From: Thioalkalivibrio sp. XN279
GTDB lineage: Bacteria > Pseudomonadota > Gammaproteobacteria > Steroidobacterales > XN24
Assembly: GCF_011089885.1 (NCBI RefSeq)
Contig: NZ_JAANBD010000023.1
Span: 124,001 to 188,000 of the forward strand
Reading direction: 5' to 3'
Length of the DNA stretch: 64,000 nucleotides
Of the stretch, positions 46,475-54,888 are shown piece after piece (the stretch's first letter is position 1; each line of letters starts with the position of its first letter). The notes beneath the pieces are model-generated. The model made no database searches. It was not told the DNA's origin and saw only the letters and a program-made list of their open reading frames with translations. Position numbers and translations under genes: made by a program.

Positions 46475-47643
46475 TGGAACGCGACCAGGCTATACGGTTC
46501 ATCCATGAACTGCTGCGCAAGATGATCCAGGTCAACGGCTCCGACCTGTTTCTCACCGCCGGCTTCCCGCCCGCCATCAAGGTCGACGGCCGCGTCAAGC
46601 CGGTCACCGACCAGCCGCTGACGCCGCAGCAGAGCGCGGCGCTGGTGCGCTCGATCATGAACGACAAGCAGACGCGCGAGTTCGACGCCACCAAGGAGTG
46701 CAACTTCGCCATTGCACCCCCGCGCATCGGCCGCTTCCGCGTCAGCGCCTTCATCCAGCAGAACCATGCCGGCGCCGTCCTGCGCACCATCAACACCACG
46801 ATTCCGACCATCGAGGAGCTGGAGCTGCCGCCCATCCTCAAGGACGTGGCGATGACCAACCGCGGCCTGGTGCTGGTGGTCGGCGGCACCGGCAGCGGCA
46901 AGTCCACCACGCTGGCGTCGATGGTCGGCTACCGCAACGAGAACTCCAAGGGCCACATCATCACCATCGAGGACCCGGTGGAGTACGTGCACACCCACAA
47001 GAACTGCATCGTCACGCAGCGCGAAGTGGGCATGGACACCGATTCCTGGCACGTGGCGCTGAAGAACACCCTGCGCCAGGCGCCGAACGTCATCCTCATC
47101 GGCGAGATCCGCGACCGCGAGACCATGGAGTACGGCATCCAGTTCGCCGAGACCGGCCACCTCTGCCTCGCCACGTTGCACGCCAACAGCGCCAACCAGG
47201 CGCTGGACCGCATCATCAACTTCTTCCCGGAAGAGAAGCGCGACCAGCTGCTGATGGACATGTCGCTGAACATCAAGGGCATCATCGCCCAGCGCCTGCT
47301 GCCGCGCGCCAGCGGCAGCGGCCGCATCGCGGCGATGGAGATCATGCTGGCCTCGCCGCTGATCTCGGACCTGATCTTCAAGGGCGAGGTGACCGGCATC
47401 AAGGAAGTGATGGCGCGCTCCAACCGCCTCGGCATGAAGACCTTCGACCAGGCCCTGTTCGACCTGTTCGAGGACGGCAAGATTTCCTACGAGGACGCGC
47501 TGCGCAACGCCGACTCCCGCAACGAGCTGCGCCTGCGCATCAAGCTCGAGAGCAAGCGCGATTTCAAGGCGCGCGACGAAGGTTCGGAGAGCCTGCGCCT
47601 GGCAGACGACGCGAAGGCCCAGCAGTATGGCAAAGACGCCTGA
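46474..47643 (+). CDS. pilU: Type IV pilus retraction ATPase PilU
   Basis: PilU is the accessory retraction ATPase that works with PilT. The 389-residue protein has SDLFLTAGFPPAIKVDG, Walker A GGTGSGKSTT, TIEDPVEYVH, Walker B ILIGEIRDRET and GHLCLATLHANSANQALDR. ECNFAIAPPRIGRFRVSAF and the long acidic C-terminal tail are typical of PilU. It follows pilT with a TGATG overlap and runs 17 bases into the third ATPase gene. Confidence 0.93.
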   Translation: MERDQAIRFIHELLRKMIQVNGSDLFLTAGFPPAIKVDGRVKPVTDQPLTPQQSAALVRSIMNDKQTREFDATKECNFAIAPPRIGRFRVSAFIQQNHAGAVLRTINTTIPTIEELELPPILKDVAMTNRGLVLVVGGTGSGKSTTLASMVGYRNENSKGHIITIEDPVEYVHTHKNCIVTQREVGMDTDSWHVALKNTLRQAPNVILIGEIRDRETMEYGIQFAETGHLCLATLHANSANQALDRIINFFPEEKRDQLLMDMSLNIKGIIAQRLLPRASGSGRIAAMEIMLASPLISDLIFKGEVTGIKEVMARSNRLGMKTFDQALFDLFEDGKISYEDALRNADSRNELRLRIKLESKRDFKARDEGSESLRLADDAKAQQYGKDA

Positions 47644-48736
47644 GGACACCGCCGTCACGGCGCCGCCGCGGCCGTCGCTGTTCAATCTCAAGCCCTACCT
47701 GAAGCTGATGGCGGACAAGGGGGCTTCGGACCTCTTTTTCACGCCGCAGGCCCCGATCAAGATCAAGATCGAGGGCCAGATCATGCCGGTGGGCAGGGAA
47801 ATCCTCACCGTCGAGCTGGTGAACGAGATCGTGATGTCGGTGATGACCGAGGAGCAGAAGCGCCACGTCGAGCGCGAGCTGGAACTCGACTTTGCCATCT
47901 CCGAGCAGGGTCTCGGGCGCTTCCGCGCCAACGTCTTCAAGCAGCGCGGCAACTACGCCATGGTGCTGCGCTACATCACGCTGGACATGCCGCGGCTCGA
48001 GGACCTCGGCCTGCCCAAGGTGCTGGCGGACCTGGCGCTGAAGAAGCGCGGCCTGATCCTGATGGTCGGCGCCACCGGCTCCGGCAAGTCGACCACCCTG
48101 GCGGCGATGATCAACCATCGTAACGAGTCCTCCAGCGACCACATCATCACCATCGAGGACCCGATCGAGTTCCTGCACCCGAACAAGCGCTCCATGGTCA
48201 ACCAGCGCGAGCTCGGGCTGGACACGCTGTCCTACGCGCGTGCGCTGAAAAGCGCCATGCGCGCGGCGCCGGACGTGGTGCTGATCGGCGAGATTCGCGA
48301 CCAGGAGACCATGGAGGCGGCCATCACGCTGGCCGGCACCGGCCACCTGTGCATCGCGACGCTGCACGCCAACAACGCCTCGGAGACGCTCGACCGCATC
48401 ATCAACCTGTTCCCGCAGGCGCAGCACCGCCAGGTGCTGATGGACCTGTCGCACTACCTCAGCGCGATCATTGCGCAGCGGCTGGTGGTGGGAAAGGGCG
48501 GCAAGCGCGTGGCGGCGGTCGAGGTGCTGCTGAACACGCCGCACATCTCCGACCTGATGCTCAAGGGCGACATCGGCGGCATCAAGCAGGCACTGCGCGA
48601 GACCTCGCAGGGCGACATGCAGACCTTCGACCTGGCGCTCTACAAGCTCTACAAGGAAGGCGTCATCGACCTCGAGCGGGCGCTGGCCTACGCCGATTCC
48701 GCGGTCGACCTGGAGGCCAAGATCAACTTCGGCTGA
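47627..48736 (+). CDS. Third PilT/PilU-type ATPase (PilU paralogue)
   Basis: A 369-residue ATPase of the same family, with SDLFFTPQAPIKIKIEG, Walker A GATGSGKSTT, TIEDPIEFLH, Walker B VLIGEIRDQET and GHLCIATLHANNASETLDR. By GHLCIATLHANN and the QALRETSQGDMQTFD segment it is closer to PilU than to PilT. It carries a Pro-containing N-terminal extension and lacks the acidic PilU tail. All catalytic residues look intact. It overlaps pilU by 17 bases, so the three ATPases form one operon. Confidence 0.9.
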   Translation: MAKTPEDTAVTAPPRPSLFNLKPYLKLMADKGASDLFFTPQAPIKIKIEGQIMPVGREILTVELVNEIVMSVMTEEQKRHVERELELDFAISEQGLGRFRANVFKQRGNYAMVLRYITLDMPRLEDLGLPKVLADLALKKRGLILMVGATGSGKSTTLAAMINHRNESSSDHIITIEDPIEFLHPNKRSMVNQRELGLDTLSYARALKSAMRAAPDVVLIGEIRDQETMEAAITLAGTGHLCIATLHANNASETLDRIINLFPQAQHRQVLMDLSHYLSAIIAQRLVVGKGGKRVAAVEVLLNTPHISDLMLKGDIGGIKQALRETSQGDMQTFDLALYKLYKEGVIDLERALAYADSAVDLEAKINFG

Positions 48737-48745
48737 CCGGTCTTC

Positions 48746-48773
48746 TTGCAAACAAGAATCATTCTCATATAGA
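48746..48773 (+). promoter_or_regulatory. Promoter with Fur box before the Fur/Irr-like gene
   Basis: TTGCAA and TATAGA stand 16 bases apart. The interval, read on the minus strand, gives ATATGAGAATGATTCTTG, a good Fur-box match (compare ATGAGAATGATTATC). A bound Fur-family repressor would cover the whole promoter. GGAG lies six bases before the downstream ATG. Confidence 0.75.
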
Positions 48774-48803
48774 CTGCGGGCGTCCCCTGGCCCGGAGTCC
48801 GTC

Positions 48804-49511
48804 ATGAACCCGACCCACTGGCAACTCGAAGTGCAGCGCAGCGGCCGCGACGCCCAGCTGCGCCTGGCCCATCCTTCCGGCCTGTGCCGCGAATGGGACG
48901 GCGACGTCGCCTGCCGCCTGTGCCAGCGCCTCGGCCTCGACACCGGCCGCTATCCCTGTCCCAAGTCCAGCGCCTGGCGGCTGTTCCTGCTGGCGCGCGA
49001 CCTCGAGTCCGAAGTGGAGCCCACGTCGGCGCCCGCGCCGGCGCCCGAGACCGACTGGGACGCACGGCTGCGCACCCACGGCCTGCGGCCGACGCCGGCG
49101 CGCCGCGCCATCGCCGCGCTGCTGCTCGGCGGGCCGCGCCACGTCACCACGGAGGAGGTGAGCGGGGAGCTGGCGCGCGCCGGTTACCGCTATGCGCTCA
49201 GCACGGTCAGCCGCACGCTGAAGGAATTCGCCGACTGGGACCTGCTGCAGGTGCTCGACCTCGGCGGCGGCGTGGTCTTTTACGACACCGTCACCACGCC
49301 GCATCCCCACGTCTACAACGTCGACACCGGCGAGCTGTCCGACCTCAGCCCGGAGGAGGCGTGGGTGAGCGGCCTGCCCGAGCTGCCCGCGGGCGTGCGG
49401 CTGGAAGGGATCCAGCTGGTGTTCCGCGTGCGCGGCGCCGCGGCTCAGTCGAAGCGCAGCGCCCCGAAGGTGCAGTCGTCGGGCCCGCGGAAGTCCGCCG
49501 GGCAGGCGTAG
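48804..49511 (+). CDS. Fur-family (Irr-like) regulator with extra N-terminal domain
   Basis: A 235-residue protein. Residues about 85-215 form a Fur-type winged helix and dimer domain (RPTPARRAIAALLL, LSTVSRTLKEFADWDLLQV). In place of the HHHHL...CxxC zinc region of Fur it has TPHPHVYNVDTGELSDL, which resembles the Irr/heme-linked subgroup. The first about 80 residues are unusual, with four Cys (CREWDGDVACRLCQRLG and YPCP) that might bind metal or heme. A Fur box overlaps its promoter, suggesting iron-dependent autoregulation. The 3' end overlaps the convergent lipoprotein gene by 67 bases. Confidence 0.82.
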   Translation: MNPTHWQLEVQRSGRDAQLRLAHPSGLCREWDGDVACRLCQRLGLDTGRYPCPKSSAWRLFLLARDLESEVEPTSAPAPAPETDWDARLRTHGLRPTPARRAIAALLLGGPRHVTTEEVSGELARAGYRYALSTVSRTLKEFADWDLLQVLDLGGGVVFYDTVTTPHPHVYNVDTGELSDLSPEEAWVSGLPELPAGVRLEGIQLVFRVRGAAAQSKRSAPKVQSSGPRKSAGQA

Positions 49512-50164
49512 GTCCCGAGGAACAACAGGTCGGGGCTCATCAACGCGCCCGCGATGCCCGCCTGGCCGAGCGAGTCGGAGAATTCGCCGCGGTACATGCC
49601 GAAGTCATCGTCCAGCACGTCGAACCACAACGTGGCGGACACGCCGCCGGCCTCGGCGACGTCACAGCGCCCGGCGCCGCACAGCATCCAGGCCGAATCG
49701 ATTACGTCCGGCGCCCAGTCGAGCCACGCGTTGCGGCCGCTCCAGTGGCCGTCCAGGTCGCTGAACAGGTAGCCCGGCAGGCCGACGGCGCCGCGCTCGA
49801 GCACGCTGAATTCGAACACGTCGTTCACCATCACGAGGTGGCGCCGCGCCGCGTCGGTGAGCACGCGGAAGTCCGTGCCGTCGCTCAGCGTGCCGCGCCA
49901 GGCGCCGGCGCCGGCCTGCCACAACCGGCCGGACACGCTCGAGGCGAAGCCGTTCACGTATTCGCGCACGATGCGGTCGCCGCAGATCTCCCATTCAAGG
50001 GTGAACAGCGTCCCGCTGTCGTCTTCCATGGCGCCGTACCAGGCGCCGTCCAGCCCGAGGTCGGGCCCGAGGCAGTCGACGACGACGATCTCCGTCTCGT
50101 CGGAGCAGCCTGCCAGCGCCAGCAGCGCGACCAGCAGGGCGCCGGTTTTCAGGTATGCAGCCAT
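49445..50164 (-). CDS. Lipoprotein of unknown function
   Basis: A 239-residue protein with a clear lipoprotein signal (MAAYLKTGALLVALLALAGC, lipobox LAGC, Cys20), then acidic, Trp-rich beta-type segments (LDGAWYGAMEDDSGTLF, DLDGHWSGRNAWLDW) and several Cys that may form disulfides. I do not recognise a family. It follows the PyrK-like gene on the same strand after 92 bases. Its 3' end lies antisense to the Fur-like gene. Confidence 0.72.
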   Translation of the reverse strand: MAAYLKTGALLVALLALAGCSDETEIVVVDCLGPDLGLDGAWYGAMEDDSGTLFTLEWEICGDRIVREYVNGFASSVSGRLWQAGAGAWRGTLSDGTDFRVLTDAARRHLVMVNDVFEFSVLERGAVGLPGYLFSDLDGHWSGRNAWLDWAPDVIDSAWMLCGAGRCDVAEAGGVSATLWFDVLDDDFGMYRGEFSDSLGQAGIAGALMSPDLLFLGTYACPADFRGPDDCTFGALRFD

Positions 50165-50256
50165 CTCTGTCTCCCGTGCAACGGATCGTCATTGCTTCGG
50201 GGACAGAGTCTGCAGGCGCGAACCTGAACGAAAGCTGAGCGCCGCCTGGACCGGAT

Positions 50257-51156
50257 TCAGTGCTGCATCGCCGCCCAGTCCACCGCCGCGGCCTCGAACA
50301 CCGGCCCGTCCACGCACACCCGCTGCATCGCCGGCCCGGACGGCGTGTTGACGCGCACCACGCAGCCGGCGCAGCCCCCCACCGCGCAGGCCATATACTC
50401 TTCCAGCGACACCTGGCAGGGCAGGTCGAAGTCGCGCGCCAGCGCGGCGGCGGCCTTGAGCATGGGCGTCGGGCCGCAGGCGAAGATCTCGACCTCGCGC
50501 AAGGCGGCGGCGTCCAGCGCGCGCAGCCACTCGCGGCCGAGCTCAGTGACGTAACCGGCGTAGCAGCCGTCGAATCCCGCCAGCGAGGCGAGGCGGCTCG
50601 GCACCCCGAGGTTCTCCATCAGCGGCATGGCGGCCGTCACGCCCTGCGGCAGGCCGTCCACCGCGATGCGCGACGCCGCGGGCGCGAAGGGGAAGGGCAC
50701 TTCCGATCCCATCAGCACCAGGCCGGCGCGCGCTGCCGGGCCCAGCGTCTCGGCGAGGAACACCATCGGCGGGATGCCCACGCCGCCGCCGATGAGCAGC
50801 GGCCGGGGGCGGCCCGGCGTGGGCGCGAAGGGCTTGCCGATCGGGCCCATGACGCTGACCTTTTCGCCCGGGCGGCGCTGCGACAGCAGCCGCAGGCCGT
50901 CGCCGACGATCTTGAACAGGAACTCGATCACGCCGGAGCCGGGATCGGCGCGCATCAGCGACAGCGGCCGGCGCATGGGCAGGGCGGGATCGCAGGTGAC
51001 GTGCGCGAAGCTGCCGGCACGGGCATGGGCGGCGCACTGCGGCGCCACCAGGCGCATGATGAACTGCTCGCCCGGCCAGGCCTCGATGTCGAGCACTTCG
51101 GCGTCCTCGACGAAAATGGTGCCGCGGTGCGGGCGGTCGGGCGCGGCTTCAGCCAT
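50257..51156 (-). CDS. PyrK-like electron transfer flavoprotein
   Basis: A 299-residue reductase like the electron transfer subunit of NAD-linked dihydroorotate dehydrogenase. It has an N-terminal FAD-binding barrel (MRRPLSLMRADP), an NAD-binding part (LIGGGVGIPPMVFLAE, EIFACGPTPMLKA) and a C-terminal [2Fe-2S] site (MACAVGGCAGCVV and the fourth Cys in VCVDGPVF). Its start overlaps the pyrB stop by 8 bases, tying it to pyrimidine synthesis, but no catalytic PyrD subunit lies in the window. It may serve another dehydrogenase. Confidence 0.85.
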   Translation of the reverse strand: MAEAAPDRPHRGTIFVEDAEVLDIEAWPGEQFIMRLVAPQCAAHARAGSFAHVTCDPALPMRRPLSLMRADPGSGVIEFLFKIVGDGLRLLSQRRPGEKVSVMGPIGKPFAPTPGRPRPLLIGGGVGIPPMVFLAETLGPAARAGLVLMGSEVPFPFAPAASRIAVDGLPQGVTAAMPLMENLGVPSRLASLAGFDGCYAGYVTELGREWLRALDAAALREVEIFACGPTPMLKAAAALARDFDLPCQVSLEEYMACAVGGCAGCVVRVNTPSGPAMQRVCVDGPVFEAAAVDWAAMQH

Positions 51157-52102
51157 GGAGCGTCTCCATCACGGTCTGCATCACGGCCATGCGCACGGCG
51201 ACGCCGTTGGTGACCTGCTCGGTGATCACCGACTGCGGCGCGTCGGCGACGCTGCCGGCGATCTCGACCTCGCGATTCATCGGGCCCGGGTGCATGACGA
51301 TGGCATGGGGTTGCGCCAGCGCCAGGCGCTCCGGCGTGAGGCCGAACTGGCGATGGAACTCGGCGGCGTCGGGGCCGTGGCCCTGCTCCATGCGCTCGCG
51401 CTGGATGCGCAGGCACATGACGACGTCGGCGCCGCGCACGCCGTCCTCGATCGAGTCCAGCAGGGTCGCGCCCGGGAACTCGCTGGCGTCCGGCGCCAGC
51501 GTCGGCGGCGCCACCAGCCTGAGCTCGCCCACGCCCAGTGTCATGAGGGCGTGATGGGCGGAGCGCGCCACGCGCGAGTGCTGGATGTCGCCGGCGATGG
51601 TCACCACCTTGTCGGCCAGGTCGCCGAGATGGCGGCGCATGGTGAGCACGTCGAGCAACCCCTGGGTGGGGTGGTTGAGATGCGACTCGCCGGCGTTGAG
51701 CACCGCGACGTGCGGCGCGACGTGGTCGCAGATGTACGCCGGCACGCCCGATTGCGCGTCGCGGATGACGAAGATGTCGATCTGCATCGCCTGCAGCGTG
51801 TAGATGGTGTCGAGCAGGCTCTCGCCCTTGGCGCGCGAGGAGGTGCTGACGTCGAGGCTCAGCACCTCCGCGCCGAGGCGGCGCGCGGCGAGCTCGAAGG
51901 AGGCGCGGGTGCGCGTACTGGGCTCGAAGAACAGGTTGGCGATGGTGCGCCCGGCCAGCGTGTCGTTGCTCGCTGGCTTGGCGCCCGGCGGGGTGAGATA
52001 GGACTCGGCGCGGTCGAGCAGCGCCACCAGCTGCGCGCGCGGCACGTCTTTCAGGGTGACCAGGTGCCGGAGCCGTCCTTGCGCGTCGAACTGCGATGCC
52101 AT
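51149..52102 (-). CDS. pyrB: Aspartate carbamoyltransferase catalytic subunit PyrB
   Basis: PyrB condenses carbamoyl phosphate and aspartate, the committed step of pyrimidine synthesis. The 317-residue protein shows the carbamoyl-phosphate site FFEPSTRTRASFELA, SLLDTIYTLQAM, the HPTQGLLDVLTM loop and VMHPGPMNREVE. It lies seven bases after ruvX. No pyrI gene is adjacent; in this gene order PyrB is usually of the Pseudomonas type. Confidence 0.96.
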   Translation of the reverse strand: MASQFDAQGRLRHLVTLKDVPRAQLVALLDRAESYLTPPGAKPASNDTLAGRTIANLFFEPSTRTRASFELAARRLGAEVLSLDVSTSSRAKGESLLDTIYTLQAMQIDIFVIRDAQSGVPAYICDHVAPHVAVLNAGESHLNHPTQGLLDVLTMRRHLGDLADKVVTIAGDIQHSRVARSAHHALMTLGVGELRLVAPPTLAPDASEFPGATLLDSIEDGVRGADVVMCLRIQRERMEQGHGPDAAEFHRQFGLTPERLALAQPHAIVMHPGPMNREVEIAGSVADAPQSVITEQVTNGVAVRMAVMQTVMETLHG

Positions 52103-52109
52103 GGGTGCC

Positions 52110-52553
52110 TCAGGTGTTCTTGTCCAGCCAGTCTTGCAGGATCACGGCCGCAGCCGCGCTGTCGATGTCTTGCCTGGCGATGCGGCCGCGGCGTCCCGCG
52201 CGCCGCTCGGCCACCAGGCCCTCGTATGCCGCCGCGGAACTGAGGCGCTCGTCCACCAGCTCCACCGGCAGGCCGAAGCGGCCGTGCAGCCGGCGCGCGA
52301 AGCGCTGCGCCTCGCTCGCGATGTCGTCGCCCGGCGCGCCGGGAGCGGCGTCATTATACGGGACGCCGACCACCAGCCGGCCCGGCCGCCACTCCTTGAG
52401 CAGGGCGCCGATGCGCGTCCAGTCGGGCCCGGCGTCGGTCGCCGCCACGGTCTCCAGGGCGCGCGCCCGGCCGGTCACGGTGTTGCCCACGGCCACGCCG
52501 ATGCGACGCCGGCCGTAGTCGAAGGCCAGCAGCGTGTCGGTCGCAGCGGCCAT
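52110..52553 (-). CDS. ruvX: RuvX/YqgF-type RNase H-fold nuclease
   Basis: A 147-residue protein of the YqgF family, required for 16S rRNA 5' maturation in E. coli and also called a putative Holliday junction resolvase. It shows LLAFDYGRRRIGVAVGN with the first catalytic Asp, VVGVPYNDAAPG, VELVDERLSSAAA and a C-terminal DSAAAAVILQDWL. It follows yqgE by two bases, an order shared with many gammaproteobacteria. Confidence 0.94.
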   Translation of the reverse strand: MAAATDTLLAFDYGRRRIGVAVGNTVTGRARALETVAATDAGPDWTRIGALLKEWRPGRLVVGVPYNDAAPGAPGDDIASEAQRFARRLHGRFGLPVELVDERLSSAAAYEGLVAERRAGRRGRIARQDIDSAAAAVILQDWLDKNT

Positions 52554-52555
52554 GC

Positions 52556-53122
52556 TCAGGCGTGACCCGCCTCGGAGGAGAGCGCGTTGATGTCGATGCC
52601 GATGAGGCGTGCGGCAGCCTCCCAGCGGCGCTCGAAGGGCACGGAAAAGATGATGTCGGGCGTGGCCGGCACGGTGAGCCAGGAGTTCGCCGCCATCTCG
52701 GCTTCCAGCTGGCCGGCGCCCCAGCCGGCGTAACCGAGCGCGATGACGGCGCGCTGCGGGCCGTTGCCGCTGGCGAGCGCCTCGAGGATGTCGCGCGAGG
52801 TGGTGACCTTGATGCCGTCCTGCACGTCCAGGGTCGCGGAGAAGCCGGCGCCGCCGTCGTCGTGGATGACGAAGCCGCGCTCGGGTTGCACCGGCCCGCC
52901 CTGCAGCACCAGTTGCTCCGCCAGCGCCGGGTCGGGGATCTGCAGGTCCATCTGCGCCAGGATCTCGGCCAGCGACATGTCGATGGGGCGGTTGATGATG
53001 ATGCCGAGCGCGCCCTCGTCGTTGTGCTCGCAGACGTAGGTGACGGTGCGATCGAAATTGGGATCGTCCATGGCCGGCATGGCGATCAGGAATTGCCCCG
53101 TCAGGTACTGGTCCTCGCTCAT
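52556..53122 (-). CDS. yqgE: YqgE/AlgH family protein (DUF179)
   Basis: A 188-residue protein of the conserved YqgE/AlgH family, first linked to alginate regulation in Pseudomonas; its biochemical role is unknown. Signature parts are YLTGQFLIAMPAMDDPNFD, GALGIIINRPI, VLQGGPVQPERGFVIH and IALGYAGWGAGQLEAEMA. The start at MSEDQYLT has TATACT six bases upstream and only a weak AGG, so it may be transcribed leaderless from its own promoter. Confidence 0.93.
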   Translation of the reverse strand: MSEDQYLTGQFLIAMPAMDDPNFDRTVTYVCEHNDEGALGIIINRPIDMSLAEILAQMDLQIPDPALAEQLVLQGGPVQPERGFVIHDDGGAGFSATLDVQDGIKVTTSRDILEALASGNGPQRAVIALGYAGWGAGQLEAEMAANSWLTVPATPDIIFSVPFERRWEAAARLIGIDINALSSEAGHA

Positions 53123-53169
53123 GCGCCTAGTATATCCCCGCGCGGCGGGCGGGGCTCGGCGCGCCCGGG

Positions 53170-53994
53170 TCAGGGCTCGGGCGCGCGCAGCACCCCCGCC
53201 GCGGCCCGCCCGTCGATGAAGCGCCACTCGTAGGCGAAGCGCAGGGTGTCGTATTGCGCGCGCACCGCCGGCGGGAAGGGGTCGAAGGGACTGGCCAGGC
53301 GCACCAGGTCGATGGCGGCCTGGTCCAGGGTGCCGCTGCCGGAGGAGCGCGTGACGCGCACCTCGGCCAGCGTGCCGTCGTCGGACACCGCCACCTCGAG
53401 CACCGGGTTGCGGTCGTGCGCGCGGCGCGCCACGGCAGGGAAGTTCAGCGTGCCGAGCCGCTCCATGCGCGCTTTCCAGCCGGCGAGATACTCGGCGAAC
53501 ACGCTCTCGCGCGCATCGATGGAAATGAAGAACTCGCGCGGGTTGGTGTCGCTGACCCGGGTCAGTCCGCCGTCCGGGCGCGGCTCGACGGGTTGCGGCT
53601 CGGCCTCGCGCTGCGGCGGCGCGATGGCAGCGGCCAGCGGTCCCTGCCACGAGCTCACCAGCGCCTCGGCGGGGCGTTCGGGCGGCGGTGGCTCGGCCTC
53701 CACGGCCTCGGGCGCGGGCGGTTGCTCGTGGAATTCCGGGCGCAGGTCCGCGGCGACGTTGCCGCTGCCCTCCTGGTTGGCCTGGGCCAGGTAGCGCGCG
53801 TCGCTCGGCTCGCGCTCGTCCGGGGTCGGCGACTCCAGCAGGGTCACCTCCAGCGTCGGCACCTCGCTCGGGCCGGCCTGCTGCGGCCCGGAGAAGCTGA
53901 CGCCGAGGATGAACAGCCCGTGCGCGGCCGCGGCGATGAAGATCGCCCAGCTGAGACGCTCGCCCGCCACCCAGCTGCTGCCGGCGGCATTCAT
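53170..53994 (-). CDS. tonB: TonB family energy transducer
   Basis: A 274-residue protein with one N-terminal transmembrane helix (about residues 15-35, WAIFIAAAAHGLFILGV), a Pro/Glu-rich periplasmic spacer (PPAPEAVEAEPPPPERP) and a C-terminal TonB domain (about 180-255, with PVLEVAVSDDGTLAEVRVTRSS). It would pass proton-motive force from ExbBD to outer membrane receptors, although no exbBD genes are near. The position between gshB and yqgE matches the TonB-like gene of Pseudomonas. It overlaps the Gx gene by 4 bases. Confidence 0.9.
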   Translation of the reverse strand: MNAAGSSWVAGERLSWAIFIAAAAHGLFILGVSFSGPQQAGPSEVPTLEVTLLESPTPDEREPSDARYLAQANQEGSGNVAADLRPEFHEQPPAPEAVEAEPPPPERPAEALVSSWQGPLAAAIAPPQREAEPQPVEPRPDGGLTRVSDTNPREFFISIDARESVFAEYLAGWKARMERLGTLNFPAVARRAHDRNPVLEVAVSDDGTLAEVRVTRSSGSGTLDQAAIDLVRLASPFDPFPPAVRAQYDTLRFAYEWRFIDGRAAAGVLRAPEP

Positions 53995-54536
53995 GCGCGC
54001 GCCGCCTCCGGCCCGGCTTCCAGCTTGTCCACCACCACTGCTGCGATCACGCCGCTCACGATACCGAACACCAGCGCCGCGGTCAGCAGGAACGGCGCCA
54101 GCTTCAGGATCGCGGGGTGCGGGATGAAAAGCTGCCAGGCGACCAGCACCTGCGTGCCCATGTGCGCCAGCGCGGCGCAGACGCTGTAGCCGGCGGCGCC
54201 GAGCCAGCGCCCGCCGAGGCGCTGCGCCAGCCACAGCGCCACCAGCGCGGCCGCGGCGCCGCTGGCGCTGAGGATGAAGGTGGGACTGAGAAAGGTGCCG
54301 ACCAGCAGGCTGCCGGCGAGCACCCGGAGGCCGGCCACCCAGGCGGCGACACCCCAGCCCCAGCGCAACAGCACCACCACGGTGATGACGTTGGCCAGGC
54401 CGGGCTTCACCCCGGGCAGCGGGCTGGGCAGCGCCGCCTCGAGGATGTGGATGGCAATGGCCAGCGCGGCGAAGCCGGCGATCAGCCGGTCGCGCTGCGG
54501 CCCGGCGGGCGGGGCGCGCTCAGAAACTGACGGCAT
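53991..54536 (-). CDS. Gx transporter family membrane protein
   Basis: A 181-residue membrane protein with about five hydrophobic segments. It matches the family once called heptaprenyl diphosphate synthase component I and now Gx transporter. Landmarks are LEAALPSPLPGVKPGLANVI, LRVLAGSLLVGTFLSPTF and AALAHMGTQVLVAWQLFI. The substrate is unproven; members often sit with ApbE and NusG-II proteins. The start at MPSVSERA lies within the end of the NusG-II gene (17-base overlap). Confidence 0.82.
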   Translation of the reverse strand: MPSVSERAPPAGPQRDRLIAGFAALAIAIHILEAALPSPLPGVKPGLANVITVVVLLRWGWGVAAWVAGLRVLAGSLLVGTFLSPTFILSASGAAAALVALWLAQRLGGRWLGAAGYSVCAALAHMGTQVLVAWQLFIPHPAILKLAPFLLTAALVFGIVSGVIAAVVVDKLEAGPEAARA

Positions 54537-54888
54537 CGAACTCGCGCCGGCCGCCGGCGACCTCGACCACCACGCCGTTCGGCAGGCAGGCCGCCACCTG
54601 GCCGCTGCGCGACAGCCAGCCGGCATGCACGCACTGGCGTCCGACACAGGGCGAGTCGTTGAAGCGCACGCGGCCGCCGCGCACCTCGATGATGCTGGCG
54701 CCGAGGCGGCCCGTGATCTCGACCACGGTGTCCGCGGCCAGCGCCAGCCGTTGCGGCGCCGCGTCCGGCGCGCTGATCTCGGCGTACTCCGCCGCGCCGC
54801 CGCCGGACCACAGCGCCGCCCACGAGGCGCCGACCAGCAGGCCGGCGGCAACAATCACCACGAGATCTGCCGGGCGCAGGGGTTTCAC
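54520..54888 (-). CDS. NusG domain II-like membrane-anchored protein
   Basis: A 122-residue protein with one N-terminal transmembrane helix (VVIVAAGLLVGASWAALW) and an extracytoplasmic NusG-II-like beta domain. The typical Cys pair is in FNDSPCVGRQCVHAGWLS, followed by GQVAACLPNGVVVEV. It has no transcription factor part. It overlaps apbE by 4 bases and the Gx gene by 17, forming an apbE-NusG-II-Gx unit. Confidence 0.86.
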   Translation of the reverse strand: MKPLRPADLVVIVAAGLLVGASWAALWSGGGAAEYAEISAPDAAPQRLALAADTVVEITGRLGASIIEVRGGRVRFNDSPCVGRQCVHAGWLSRSGQVAACLPNGVVVEVAGGRREFDAVSF

